From NCBI GenBank assembly GCA_023424235.1, contig JAFAEB010000113.1, positions 1-25,365 of the forward strand: a stretch of DNA of 25,365 nt, in the 5' to 3' direction. Source of the stretch: Bacillota bacterium (lineage in GTDB: Bacteria > Bacillota > Clostridia > Lachnospirales > Lachnospiraceae). Made by a program: the position numbers and the translations under genes. Under the pieces are notes generated by a model. That model was not told the origin of the DNA. It did no database searches and saw nothing but the letters and a program-made list of their open reading frames with translations. Positions 13,566-22,337 of the stretch are shown here, piece by piece; within the stretch, counting starts at the first letter, position 1; each line of letters starts with the position of its first letter.

Positions 13566-15170
13566 CTATGGATTAATATAGTTACCTTCAACACAGAATA
13601 CACCATCTGTCAAAGGTTTTTCATCATGCATTTTTAGGAATCCTTTCGATATCAAATCATCAATTACATAACCTATAATCTGATATACATAGTTGGAAAC
13701 CCATTGATTAATCTGGGAATCAAGTCTTTGTGGAACAAACTTGTCAAAACTTTTTCGAACTGTCATAATCCATTCAGAGAGTAAATCATCAATTTTCTCA
13801 TCTTCCATATCAAATAAACCAATGAACTCTATAAATTGCTTCTGGGTAAAATATGCGAAATTAATCTTAAAGATATTTTCTTCTTTTATTAAAAGATTAT
13901 TACTAATAAGTCTAACAGCATCCTCGTTAGTTAACTTATCCATATTAATAGAACCATTACCATCTTTTTGGAGTATTGAATTCGAACATAACCATCGTGT
14001 TCCACCATTATGATATATATTGTTGTTAAAATATTTACTTATCCAATAATAGTATATATGCATAGGATATTCCTTACATTCGCTACCACTATCATCACCA
14101 GCGACATTACAACCACTATTGTACTCAGCACAATTTTCGCATTCATCAACTGTTTCTTCAACGATGTACCAACCATAACCACCATCTTTTCTTGGAGGAA
14201 ATGGCCCATTGGATAAGTTTAAACGTAATTTAACATCATTAATTTTTTTTCTTAAAAGGTAGGGAATCATAAAGTAAGCAAGCCTATCAATTCCAAAATC
14301 GTGACCGTAAAATTTTAGATTGCAGATTTTTGGTGCGACATCTGTAAGTAATTGTTCTATTTTATTAGAAATCTCTATCACCAATTCGCGCCCTATACCT
14401 TCGATCTTCTTTCTATCTTGAAGTCTAAATATAATAAAGTTTGTTGCATATTTGTTACCTGATTTACAAATAGCATCACCATATTCAAGGCGTGGCAATT
14501 CATCCTCAATATATATTGCTGGAATGCCTGTAACTACACTTATTTCTTCTAAGGTTATTGGTTTTTCATAAGCAGCTAAGCAAATGGAACGAGAAATTTG
14601 TGAATGTAAATATGCATTAGGATTCATATTACCATTGCAGCAAGTAGTATTCCAGTTAATTCTATGATAGATTCTATCCATTTTATTTTCTCCAATCCTA
14701 TCTCTGATTTTTTGACGACCTACATTTAATCGCCATTTAATTGTAGTTTCTGTTAGAGTATATTTTTTTGACAAATTACGTACTGACATTTCACCTAGAT
14801 AGTAATCTACAAAAATATTCCTATACTCAGAAGAAAGGGTGTGAAGATAACGAAAAATCGTCTGATACTCCTGCTCAGTATTAGTTGAATCAATAACGGT
14901 ATAGTCGTTATCTGCAATATCGAAAAAGTACTCATCCCCGGGTAGAAATTCCTGAGTCTTATTTCGATTATCTATAAAACGAGCATATCTATTATGTGCG
15001 ATACGCCAAATCCAAGCTTCCATAGAGTCTATCTTATATTTTTGTAATCCTTCTAAAATATGGCATAATATTTCACTTGCTAAATCTTCAGCATCGTATT
15101 TGCTTTGAAGCCGATGACAGCAAAAATAATAAATTGGCTCTATGTATGGTATTAAGCTGTTTTCGTCCAT
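13566..15170 (-). CDS. ECF-type sigma factor with long C-terminal extension
   Basis: 534 aa. Residues about 8-70 form a sigma-2 region (DAEDLASEILCHILEGLQKY, EAWIWRIAHNRYARFIDNRNK). About 100-160 form sigma-4 (LHTLSSEYRNIFVDYYLGEM, then the helix-turn-helix VRNLSKKYTLTETTIKWRL). The remaining ~370 residues are not part of a normal ECF factor: a likely second helix-turn-helix at about 200-230 (PITLEEISVVTGIPAIYIEDEL) and a Cys cluster (C344, C347, C354, C365) that could bind metal or sense redox state. No anti-sigma gene is adjacent, so the extension may be the sensor. AGGAGGAGGT precedes the ATG. An 18-bp palindrome lies just upstream. Target genes are unknown. Confidence 0.75.
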   Translation of the reverse strand: MDENSLIPYIEPIYYFCCHRLQSKYDAEDLASEILCHILEGLQKYKIDSMEAWIWRIAHNRYARFIDNRNKTQEFLPGDEYFFDIADNDYTVIDSTNTEQEYQTIFRYLHTLSSEYRNIFVDYYLGEMSVRNLSKKYTLTETTIKWRLNVGRQKIRDRIGENKMDRIYHRINWNTTCCNGNMNPNAYLHSQISRSICLAAYEKPITLEEISVVTGIPAIYIEDELPRLEYGDAICKSGNKYATNFIIFRLQDRKKIEGIGRELVIEISNKIEQLLTDVAPKICNLKFYGHDFGIDRLAYFMIPYLLRKKINDVKLRLNLSNGPFPPRKDGGYGWYIVEETVDECENCAEYNSGCNVAGDDSGSECKEYPMHIYYYWISKYFNNNIYHNGGTRWLCSNSILQKDGNGSINMDKLTNEDAVRLISNNLLIKEENIFKINFAYFTQKQFIEFIGLFDMEDEKIDDLLSEWIMTVRKSFDKFVPQRLDSQINQWVSNYVYQIIGYVIDDLISKGFLKMHDEKPLTDGVFCVEGNYINP

Positions 15171-15193
15171 AATACCTCCTCCTCTCTAAAAGT

Positions 15194-15211
15194 GTGTAAT
15201 CATGATTACAC
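15194..15211. promoter_or_regulatory. 18-bp perfect palindrome upstream of the sigma-factor gene
   Basis: GTGTAATCATGATTACAC is its own reverse complement over all 18 bases. It lies 24-41 bases before the start codon. TTGACA on the minus strand (15225-15220) lies 8 bases further upstream, which places the palindrome over the spacer and -10 zone of a possible promoter; no good -10 is seen. It looks like an operator for a dimeric regulator. Confidence 0.65.
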
Positions 15212-15387
15212 TCTAATAGTGTCAAAAAATAAAAATGGATAGGTGATTTTTAGAAAATTTAGGCTATTTAAATTATTCATGTTTATTAAAATAGAGATAA
15301 ATAGAATGATAGGGATTTTATGGTACATAATAAAGCTTTAAGCTAAATTCCTACTAATTTTGCCTAAAACTATTTATTATATAATAG

Positions 15388-15759
15388 TTAATAATTCCCA
15401 TAATTATATATGTCAAGAGTATTCAATGGTATTGGATTTTTACGCCATTTTGATGGTGTAATTTGAAATTCTTCTTTAAAGATTCGAATATAAGTACGTT
15501 CACAGCCAAATTTATATTTGTATGAAATATATTCAATACTAGTATTAGATTCCATAAGTTCGTTTAGTGTTAAAGCAATTCTTCTTTTTCGAACATACTC
15601 CATTAGACCGTATGAGGTTGTGCTTTTCCAAATACGAAGTAAATGAAATTTAGAAACATTAACATTTTCTGAAATGATATCTAAATTTAAATCTGTTAAA
15701 ATGTTTTTCTCAATGTAATCTGTTGTATTCTTAATAATATCTGATAAATAATTATCCAT
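15388..15759 (-). CDS. Stand-alone AraC-family DNA-binding protein
   Basis: 123 aa, consisting of little more than the AraC/XylS DNA-binding domain, as in MarA and SoxS. The first helix-turn-helix is in LNLDIISENVNVSKFHLLRIW and the second in SIEYISYKYKFGCERTYIRIF, followed by FQITPSKWRK. No ligand-binding domain is present. ATG 15759 is preferred to an upstream GTG at 15771 because AGGTGG lies 8 bases before it. It precedes the sigma-factor gene on the same strand with a 217-bp gap and is divergent from the nucleotidyltransferase gene. It may regulate either; nothing in the sequence proves it. Confidence 0.88.
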   Translation of the reverse strand: MDNYLSDIIKNTTDYIEKNILTDLNLDIISENVNVSKFHLLRIWKSTTSYGLMEYVRKRRIALTLNELMESNTSIEYISYKYKFGCERTYIRIFKEEFQITPSKWRKNPIPLNTLDIYNYGNY

Positions 15760-15839
15760 TAATAATTCCACCTACATTAGCAATTTTTGTACAGTTTTTT
15801 TCATTTTTCATAGTATAATGATACCATATATTAGAAATA

Positions 15840-15853
15840 AGAACAAGTGTTTT
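15840..15853. promoter_or_regulatory. Possible LexA-type box upstream of the nucleotidyltransferase gene
   Basis: AGAACAAGTGTTTT matches about 12 of 14 consensus positions and closely resembles box 4 of the lexA region. It also forms a 7-bp dyad, AGAACAA (15840-15846) with TTGTTCT (15852-15858), which offers a second reading. TTGACA lies at 15865-15870, with no convincing -10. Confidence 0.4.
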
Positions 15854-15953
15854 GTTCTATATCTTTGACAAATAGCTATTACTATTTAACTTTATTTATA
15901 TACTGGATATGCTTACTAACAATAGAATCACATTATTACAGAAAGGACTTAAT

Positions 15954-16871
15954 ATGGATAAAGAATTACAAGTAGAGTTAAAGAAAAGATTTACGAATGC
16001 TACGAATCGTTTTGTTAATAAAATTAAGGATGATCCCAATGTAATTGCTGTTATAGTATGTGGAAGTCTAGCTTATGATGCTGTTTGGGAAAAGAGCGAT
16101 ATCGATATGACTGTTATTATAAGAGATCAAGTGATTAAATGCAATTCTTACTGCGTAACCGAGGATGATATTGTAATTAATGTTAATATAATTCTTAGAA
16201 GTAACTTTAAACGTAATTTTGAACATATGTTAGGTGGTTCCTTTGAGCAGTCCTATTATAGCAAAGGTAAAATGATTTATACCACAGATGAAAGCTTGCT
16301 TGATTATTTTGAAGAGATGAAGCAAATGGGTAGAGATGATGTTTCTTATTATATATTTTATACAGCTTGTGAACTTATTCACATCTATGATAAGTGTCAG
16401 AAATGGCTTTTAGTGAAAGATGATATAATGTATGCTCAATACTATTTATTAAAAGCAGCGGAACATATCGCCCGAATTGAAGTATGCTTAAGTGGTGAAG
16501 CACCTACTAGAGAATGTATTCAAAAAGCTTTAAGCATAAGGAAAGAAGTGATTTCTCCCTTTTATGATGCTGCAATGTCCCATCATTTAACGAAGGATGA
16601 AGTTTCAGAACGGATATCTTTAATTGAAGAGTACTTAGACGAACATATCGAACTAATTAGTGAACCTGTCATAAAATTTATGGCAGATGGGCAGATAAAA
16701 ACATTAACTTTAATCACAAAATACTTTCATACCTCTGGGCATTTTATAGTTGGCGTCTTTGATTATTTAAGTGAAAAGGGTGTAATTGAAAGAGTGTCAC
16801 AAACAATACGTATCACACCAAAAAGCAAGGCATCGGTTGAGGAGATAGGGTATCTTTATATTCCCTTCTAA
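15954..16871 (+). CDS. Nucleotidyltransferase-fold protein with C-terminal helical/winged part
   Basis: 305 aa. The N-terminal 100 residues carry the minimal nucleotidyltransferase motif GSLAYDAVWEKSDID (G37, S38, D49, D51), as in aminoglycoside nucleotidyltransferases and DNA polymerase beta-like enzymes. The third acidic residue is not obvious (INVNIIL where Asp is usual), so activity is uncertain. Residues about 110-235 are helical. Residues about 250-300 (FIVGVFDYLSEKGVIERVSQTIRITPKS) look like a winged helix. ATG 15954 has AAAGGA 5-6 bases upstream and is preferred to the ATG at 15909. Substrate unknown; a drug-modifying or regulatory role are both possible. The UvrA-like gene follows 230 bp later on the same strand. 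Confidence 0.75.
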   Translation: MDKELQVELKKRFTNATNRFVNKIKDDPNVIAVIVCGSLAYDAVWEKSDIDMTVIIRDQVIKCNSYCVTEDDIVINVNIILRSNFKRNFEHMLGGSFEQSYYSKGKMIYTTDESLLDYFEEMKQMGRDDVSYYIFYTACELIHIYDKCQKWLLVKDDIMYAQYYLLKAAEHIARIEVCLSGEAPTRECIQKALSIRKEVISPFYDAAMSHHLTKDEVSERISLIEEYLDEHIELISEPVIKFMADGQIKTLTLITKYFHTSGHFIVGVFDYLSEKGVIERVSQTIRITPKSKASVEEIGYLYIPF

Positions 16872-17010
16872 CGAATAACATTATTTACTGAATTGTCACT
16901 CTATGCTACTTCATGAAAAGTAAGTAGTAGTTTATTTCGGATAGATAAGGCTGATAATTCATATTCTTTTAGCATTTAGCATTAGGGCTATAATATATAG
17001 GATTTCACCG

Positions 17011-17057
17011 CTCTAGAATTATATAAAGTACATCTTAATATAATTATAAATCTAGAG
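17011..17057 (+). promoter_or_regulatory. Inverted repeat in the UvrA-like gene leader
   Basis: CTCTAGA (17011-17017) pairs with TCTAGAG (17051-17057). The next bases, ATTATAT, pair with ATATAAT further in, leaving a six-base bulge. A TATAAT lies at 16989-16994 without a clear -35. Possible 5' UTR structure or operator; role unknown. Confidence 0.4.
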
Positions 17058-17101
17058 TATCGAGTAAAAAAGCATTCTAAGAAAAAGTGAGGTTCATTCC
17101 T

Positions 17102-19972
17102 ATGGCAATAAGAACAAGTATCGAAATATCAGGAGCAAAGCAAAACAATCTAAAAAATATATCAGTAGAAATACCTAGAGATAAATTTACCGTAATTACT
17201 GGCGTATCTGGTTCTGGTAAATCTTCTTTAGCATTTGATGTTGTCTATGGTGAAGGTCAGAGACGATTTCTTGATTCCATATCTAACTTTGCGAAAAGCC
17301 GCATTAGTCAATTAAAAAAAGCTAAAGTTGATTATGTTCGTGGTTTATCACCAGTTATCGCAATTGAACAAAAGAAAGGGAATAGTAATCCAAGGTCAAC
17401 GGTTGGTACTGTGACCGACATTAGCGATTATTTAAGACTTTTATATTCCACAGCAGGTGTTGGTATGTGTCCCGTTTGTGGACAAGCATTAAAGCAATTA
17501 TCTGCTGCTCAAATAGCAGAGCATATATCAACACTCCCAGAAGGAACTGTAATTGAGTTACGTGCACCTGTTTATAAATATTTTGGAGAAGATTATGAAT
17601 ATACCTTTCATAAGTTAAGAGAGAAAGGATATAAGAATCTTTTACTGGATGGACAGCCTTTTTCATTATCTGACAAATGGGAAGTGGATGAAGACAAAAT
17701 CTATTCCATGGAATTAGTAATCGATCGATTTACCATAAAAAGTGAAATGTATATACAAATTACTAAATCCATTGAAGCTGCAATGGTATCTCTTGATGAA
17801 GACATTATGATTAAAGTAGAGGTAATTGGTGGTGTTTCTGAGGAATTCTATCATAACTTTGCTTGTAAGGAACACCATTACTTTTTATGTGATATCGAGC
17901 CATTTCATTTTTCCTTTAATAGTCCTAGTAGTTCTTGTCATACTTGTCTTGGAGTTGGTTTATCCTACGTTGTAGAGCCACGCTTTTTAGTGGTAGCACC
18001 AGAAAAGAGTTTAAATAAAGGAGCTCTAAAGAATACAGTCTATAATCCTTCAGGTAAAGACAGCTATAAGACAGTAATTATGTATAGCTTATCAGAGCAG
18101 TACAATTTTAGTCTCGATACACCTTTCAGTGAATTACCAAAAGAGGTATATGATATCTTGTTTTATGGAACAAAAGGAGTGCCAGTAAAAATGGTACAGC
18201 CTCCTTTCTCAAAGAAAAAGAATTGGATTATCGGAAGAGATAGACCTTTTTATGGTTTTGTTCACGAATTAGAAGGATGGTACAAGCATTATATACGTAA
18301 ATCTTCAACAACGGAAGCGTTTGAACCATCCTTTATAAAAGAATGTATGGTTGAAAAAGTATGCCCGGAATGTAATGGTGCAAGACTGAAAAAGCAAAGA
18401 TTAGACATAACAGTTGGTGGTAAAAACATAGATGAGTTATGCCGTATGCAATTACCAGAACTTCTTACCTTTCTACAAACACTTGAATTTCCAATAGATA
18501 TCGAAGAAGTTGCAACTACGATTATCAGAGAAATCTCAACAAGGCTAAGTTTGTTAATTGATATTGGTCTATATTATATAAGTTTAAGCAGAAGAAGTGA
18601 TAGTATATCTGGTGGTGAAATGCAAAGAATTAAAATGTCCACCCAGATTAGTAGCGAGCTTATGGGCATGTTATATGTTATGGATGAACCTAGTATAGGT
18701 CTTCATCCTAGAGACTCTGACAAAGTAATCGAGACGATAAAGAAGCTACGTGATATCGGTAATACAGTTATTGTTGTGGAACATGATATGGATACGATTA
18801 AAAGCGCAGATCATATCATAGAAATCGGGCCTGGGCCAGGAATCCATGGAGGTAATGTTGTTGCTTGTGGAACAGTAGATGATATTATGAAGGAAGATAG
18901 TTCCTCAACAGGACGCTTTTTATCTGGTAAGGCTTCTATACCAATACCTAAGAAACGCCGTAATATAGGAGATGACTTTTTAACCATCCAAGGTGCTAGA
19001 GAAAATAATCTTAAAAATGTGAGTGTTGAAATCCCCTTAGGTGTTTTTGTTTGTATTACAGGGGTTTCGGGTTCAGGAAAAAGCTCACTTATTAATGAAA
19101 TTCTATATAAGCAACTTAAAATAGTAAAGACTGGCGCTAGAATCGAGGCTGGAGAACAAGATTTCTTATATGGTGCAGGGCTAATTAATAATGTTATTAA
19201 TATTGATCAGACACCTATTGGTCGTAATTCCAAGTCAAATCCTGCAACCTATATTGGTATCTATGATAAGATAAGAGAACTTTTTGCAATGCAGCCAGAA
19301 GCAGTAAAACGAGGTTATAAAGCACTGGACTTTAGTTTAACTCATGCCAATGGAACAAGATGTGAGCATTGTACAGGGGATGGTATTATTGTAACGAATC
19401 TTCAGTTTATGGCAGATATCGAAACCATCTGTCCAATGTGTAAAGGCTTACGTTTTTCTGAAGAAGGTATTGAGATTAAGTATCAGGGTAAGAGTATAGC
19501 TGATGTTCTTGATATGACGGTCGAAGAAGCTCTAGAGTTTTTTAAAGGACATTCTTATCTAAAGCATAAGCTTGGTATAATGAATGAATTAGGATTGGGT
19601 TATATCTGCTTAGGTCAAAGTTCGACTACCCTTTCTGGTGGAGAAGCACAAAGAGTAAAACTTGCCTATGAACTATCTAAAATAAAAAAGGGTGCGCATA
19701 ACTTATATATACTAGATGAGCCAACTACCGGACTTCATTTGTCTGATATTGCAAAACTCTTACTAAGTCTAAATAAATTAGTTGATAACGGCCATTCTGT
19801 AATTGTAATTGAACATCATTTAGATGTGATTAAATCAGCTGATTATATTATTGATATGGGACCTGAGGGTGGAGTGCATGGCGGACTTGTTGTTGCAGAA
19901 GGGACACCTGAAGAAATTATTAAGGTTAAAAACTCATATACAGGTTCTTATTTAGCTCCAATTTTACAATAA
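17102..19972 (+). CDS. UvrA-family ABC ATPase (UvrA paralogue)
   Basis: 956 aa with two ABC ATPase modules. Walker A GVSGSGKSS (34-42) pairs with signature SISGGEMQRIKM, and a second GVSGSGKSS with LSGGEAQRVKL. Zinc module 2 is canonical (CEHC...CPMC). The UvrB-binding region is kept (KLREKGYKNLLLDG to VIDRF). In the first zinc module the usual C-x2-C is C255-x2-H258, facing C279-x2-C282, so a CHCC site is predicted. Much of the core after RRFLDSIS differs from house UvrA (SRISQLKKAKVDYVRG). It is therefore probably a second UvrA-type protein that recognises DNA lesions or drug-DNA adducts. ATG 17102 is chosen with GTGAGG upstream. A strong terminator follows. Confidence 0.85.
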   Translation: MAIRTSIEISGAKQNNLKNISVEIPRDKFTVITGVSGSGKSSLAFDVVYGEGQRRFLDSISNFAKSRISQLKKAKVDYVRGLSPVIAIEQKKGNSNPRSTVGTVTDISDYLRLLYSTAGVGMCPVCGQALKQLSAAQIAEHISTLPEGTVIELRAPVYKYFGEDYEYTFHKLREKGYKNLLLDGQPFSLSDKWEVDEDKIYSMELVIDRFTIKSEMYIQITKSIEAAMVSLDEDIMIKVEVIGGVSEEFYHNFACKEHHYFLCDIEPFHFSFNSPSSSCHTCLGVGLSYVVEPRFLVVAPEKSLNKGALKNTVYNPSGKDSYKTVIMYSLSEQYNFSLDTPFSELPKEVYDILFYGTKGVPVKMVQPPFSKKKNWIIGRDRPFYGFVHELEGWYKHYIRKSSTTEAFEPSFIKECMVEKVCPECNGARLKKQRLDITVGGKNIDELCRMQLPELLTFLQTLEFPIDIEEVATTIIREISTRLSLLIDIGLYYISLSRRSDSISGGEMQRIKMSTQISSELMGMLYVMDEPSIGLHPRDSDKVIETIKKLRDIGNTVIVVEHDMDTIKSADHIIEIGPGPGIHGGNVVACGTVDDIMKEDSSSTGRFLSGKASIPIPKKRRNIGDDFLTIQGARENNLKNVSVEIPLGVFVCITGVSGSGKSSLINEILYKQLKIVKTGARIEAGEQDFLYGAGLINNVINIDQTPIGRNSKSNPATYIGIYDKIRELFAMQPEAVKRGYKALDFSLTHANGTRCEHCTGDGIIVTNLQFMADIETICPMCKGLRFSEEGIEIKYQGKSIADVLDMTVEEALEFFKGHSYLKHKLGIMNELGLGYICLGQSSTTLSGGEAQRVKLAYELSKIKKGAHNLYILDEPTTGLHLSDIAKLLLSLNKLVDNGHSVIVIEHHLDVIKSADYIIDMGPEGGVHGGLVVAEGTPEEIIKVKNSYTGSYLAPILQ

Positions 19973-20050
19973 TAATAGATAGATAAATGATAATGATCGA
20001 ATGTTCATAGATCAAATTATAATATTAATAGTTAACTTAATATATTATTT

Positions 20051-20097
20051 AAAATGCCAATCATAAGGATAGAGGACTTATGATTGGCATTTTATCT
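20051..20097. terminator. Strong rho-independent terminator after the UvrA-like gene
   Basis: AAAATGCCAATCATAAG (20051-20067) is a perfect 17-bp inverted repeat of CTTATGATTGGCATTTT (20077-20093), with a 9-base loop. The flanking A and T runs make it usable in both directions. Between here and the promoter at 20233 only AT-rich DNA is seen, with an 8-bp inverted repeat AAATAGGA/TCCTATTT (20147-20183). Confidence 0.9.
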
Positions 20098-20232
20098 ATT
20101 TTCGTAAAATTTATAATAAATACTTATTTCTATAATATGTTTAAAGAAATAGGATATATGATTTTTTAAGGGTATTCCTATTTTAATCTATTAATTTTGC
20201 TTAAAAATAGATGGAAAAACAATGAAATTATG

Positions 20233-20280
20233 TTGATATTCATGTAAAATTACTATATGATAAACCTAAAGATATTTAGG
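20233..20280 (+). promoter_or_regulatory. Promoter and 5' hairpin of the PcsB-like/ftsEX operon
   Basis: TTGATA (20233-20238), a 17-bp spacer and TATGAT (20256-20261). CCTAAA (20265-20270) pairs with TTTAGG (20275-20280) around GATA, right at the expected 5' end of the RNA, where it could protect the message or act as a small operator. Confidence 0.65.
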
Positions 20281-20314
20281 ACATTAAAGTATAAAAGAGT
20301 GGTGGGATTTTAGA

Positions 20315-21625
20315 ATGATTAAAGATAGAATGATAAAATATAAAGTGATAAAAGATAAAGTGTTAAGCGGTATAATAATAAAAAATAAAATGTTTAAAGA
20401 TAATCTGATAAACAGTAAAATGATAAAAAATAAAAGGTTACAAGATAAAGTGATAAACGGTAAAATAGGTAGAATCTACATTATTATGTTCATTATTATG
20501 TTCATTATTATAGGTTCATTTTTTATCGTAAGACAATATGTTTTAGCTGATGTAATTCAATATGTAGTAAAAAGTTTCATCATGAATGATAATGAGACCA
20601 TTACTCAAGTCAAAGATACCTTAGATGAGCTTACAATGGAAGAAAAAGAAGTGCTTGAAACTTTATTTACTTTAACCCAAGAAATTGATGTATTAGAAAA
20701 AGAAGAAAAAAATCTAGAAATCCATATTAATACAACGGAAATAGAAGTTGACCAATTAGAAGCTTTCATAGAGGGAAAGCAGGAAGAGTATAATGAGAAT
20801 ATCTCAGTACTTGAGAGAATATTGATTGGTTATCAAAGAAGAGGTTCTATGTCTTATCTAGATACCTTATTAGGTGCAGGAGATTTAAAGACGCTAATAA
20901 GAAGTATCAATATTATTAGAGAATTCACCAAAAGTACAGATGAACTTTTAAGCGAAATTGAAGAAAGTAAAGTGCTCCTAGAAGAGGAGAAAGTAAAATT
21001 AGAAGAAAGCATACTGATTTTAAACCTTGAAAAGGTTAAATTAGAAAACACAATAAATTATAAGACAGAATTAGTTACAAAACAAAGAGATTATTTGGAA
21101 TCCTTAAAAGAACAAAAAGAATTCTATACTCTACAACTAGGTCAAATTGAATCCTTATGGGAGATTAATAAGCTCTTATTTTCAAACCTAACTGATAATT
21201 TTTCTAAGATTATTAATGGAGGTAACCTGACCTTAGAAGATTTAAATTTAACATTTTCATTTCAAGGAATTGAAGGGTCCATACCACAGAACACTTTAAA
21301 TCAAATGCTAAAGTTGGATGAAAATCTTAGTCAAATGGAATTTATTATGGAAGAAGATAATGTGTCCATCCATGCGACTGATTTACATATTAAATTAAAC
21401 GGAACATTTATAATACAGGATAAAACAACTCTATTATATGTGGTAGATGAGGGGAGTTTCTATGATATGCCACTTAGTAAGGAATCGATTGAAGAACTAT
21501 TTGGTGAGAAGCACTTTTATATTAATTTTTCAAATATCGATGGCATAACTATAAGCTTTTATATTGATTCTGTTACAATAGAGAATGAAAAGTTAAAGTT
21601 TAACATCATACCAGAGTTATTCTAA
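20315..21625 (+). CDS. PcsB/EnvC-type coiled-coil membrane protein without a hydrolase domain
   Basis: 436 aa. Residues 1-50 are a Lys-rich, repeat-like tail (MIKD.., VIKDKV.., MIKNK.., VINGK). One membrane segment lies at about 52-73. A long coiled coil (about 95-290) contains RRGSMSYLDTLLGAGDLKTLI, the motif seen in PcsB, CwlO and EnvC coiled coils that dock on FtsX. The last 140 residues form a mixed domain with no CHAP, NlpC/P60 or M23 catalytic motif. By analogy it would be pulled by FtsEX outside the membrane, but it must act on another enzyme. GGTGGG lies 8 bases before ATG 20315; later ATGs exist, so the basic tail might be shorter. First gene before ftsE-like and ftsX-like. Confidence 0.75.
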   Translation: MIKDRMIKYKVIKDKVLSGIIIKNKMFKDNLINSKMIKNKRLQDKVINGKIGRIYIIMFIIMFIIIGSFFIVRQYVLADVIQYVVKSFIMNDNETITQVKDTLDELTMEEKEVLETLFTLTQEIDVLEKEEKNLEIHINTTEIEVDQLEAFIEGKQEEYNENISVLERILIGYQRRGSMSYLDTLLGAGDLKTLIRSINIIREFTKSTDELLSEIEESKVLLEEEKVKLEESILILNLEKVKLENTINYKTELVTKQRDYLESLKEQKEFYTLQLGQIESLWEINKLLFSNLTDNFSKIINGGNLTLEDLNLTFSFQGIEGSIPQNTLNQMLKLDENLSQMEFIMEEDNVSIHATDLHIKLNGTFIIQDKTTLLYVVDEGSFYDMPLSKESIEELFGEKHFYINFSNIDGITISFYIDSVTIENEKLKFNIIPELF

Positions 21626-21664
21626 GGTAATAAGGTTGATATAATATGCAAGAAGGAGCAGAAT

Positions 21665-22324
21665 ATGATCAAAGGGAATAAAGTCTCTCTCATTTATGAT
21701 AATGGGACAAAAGCATTAGAGGATATTAATTTAGATATTGAAGCTGGTGATTTAGTATATATTACAGGTAGCAGTGGTTCTGGTAAAACGAGTTTATTAA
21801 AGCTGCTTATGGGAATTGAATATCCAAGCACTGGCACACTTACTGTAAAAAATCAGCTTATTAATAAGCAAAGTGCGAATAAGATTCGATTACTAAGAAG
21901 AGATATTGGGCCAATTTTTCAAGAATTTAAGCTAATTAAAGGTAGAACTGCCTTAGAGAATGTAACAATGGGATTGGGATTTTTAGACTTTTCACGAAAA
22001 AAACGGAAAGACTTAGCCATTGAATCACTAACAAAAGTAGGTCTTTTGGAGAAAGCAAATAAATTAGTAGATCACTTATCTTTTGGAGAAACTCAAAGAG
22101 TTGCAATTGCAAGAGCAGTAGCAAGAAAACCATCCATAATTCTTGCAGATGAACCTACAGGTAATCTAGATCAAGATAACGCAATACATATATTAGAATT
22201 ATTAACATCACTCAAAGATAAAAATACTACTGTTATTATTACAACCCATGCAACCCATTTAATAAAAGGGCAGGATGCTAGGTATTTAGAGATTAACAGT
22301 GGAAGGCTTATGAATAAATTATAG
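21665..22324 (+). CDS. ftsE: FtsE-like ABC transporter ATPase
   Basis: 219-aa ABC ATPase. Walker A GSSGSGKTS, Q-loop IFQEFKLI, signature LSFGETQRVAIARA (Phe in place of the usual Gly at the third position), Walker B IILADEPTGNLD and H-loop TTHATH are all present. FtsE drives FtsX, which passes force through the membrane to a cell-wall hydrolase regulator. AAGGAG precedes ATG 21665. The stop is 13 bases before the FtsX-like start, so translation is probably coupled. Identity as an FtsE rather than another MacB-type ATPase is based on the next gene. Confidence 0.88.
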   Translation: MIKGNKVSLIYDNGTKALEDINLDIEAGDLVYITGSSGSGKTSLLKLLMGIEYPSTGTLTVKNQLINKQSANKIRLLRRDIGPIFQEFKLIKGRTALENVTMGLGFLDFSRKKRKDLAIESLTKVGLLEKANKLVDHLSFGETQRVAIARAVARKPSIILADEPTGNLDQDNAIHILELLTSLKDKNTTVIITTHATHLIKGQDARYLEINSGRLMNKL

Positions 22325-22337
22325 AACGGAGATGGAT

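Noticed and set aside
13741..14216. Plus-strand open frames opposite the sigma-factor gene
   Set aside because: They lie wholly within the coding sequence of a clear 534-aa protein on the other strand, with no homology or ribosome binding site.
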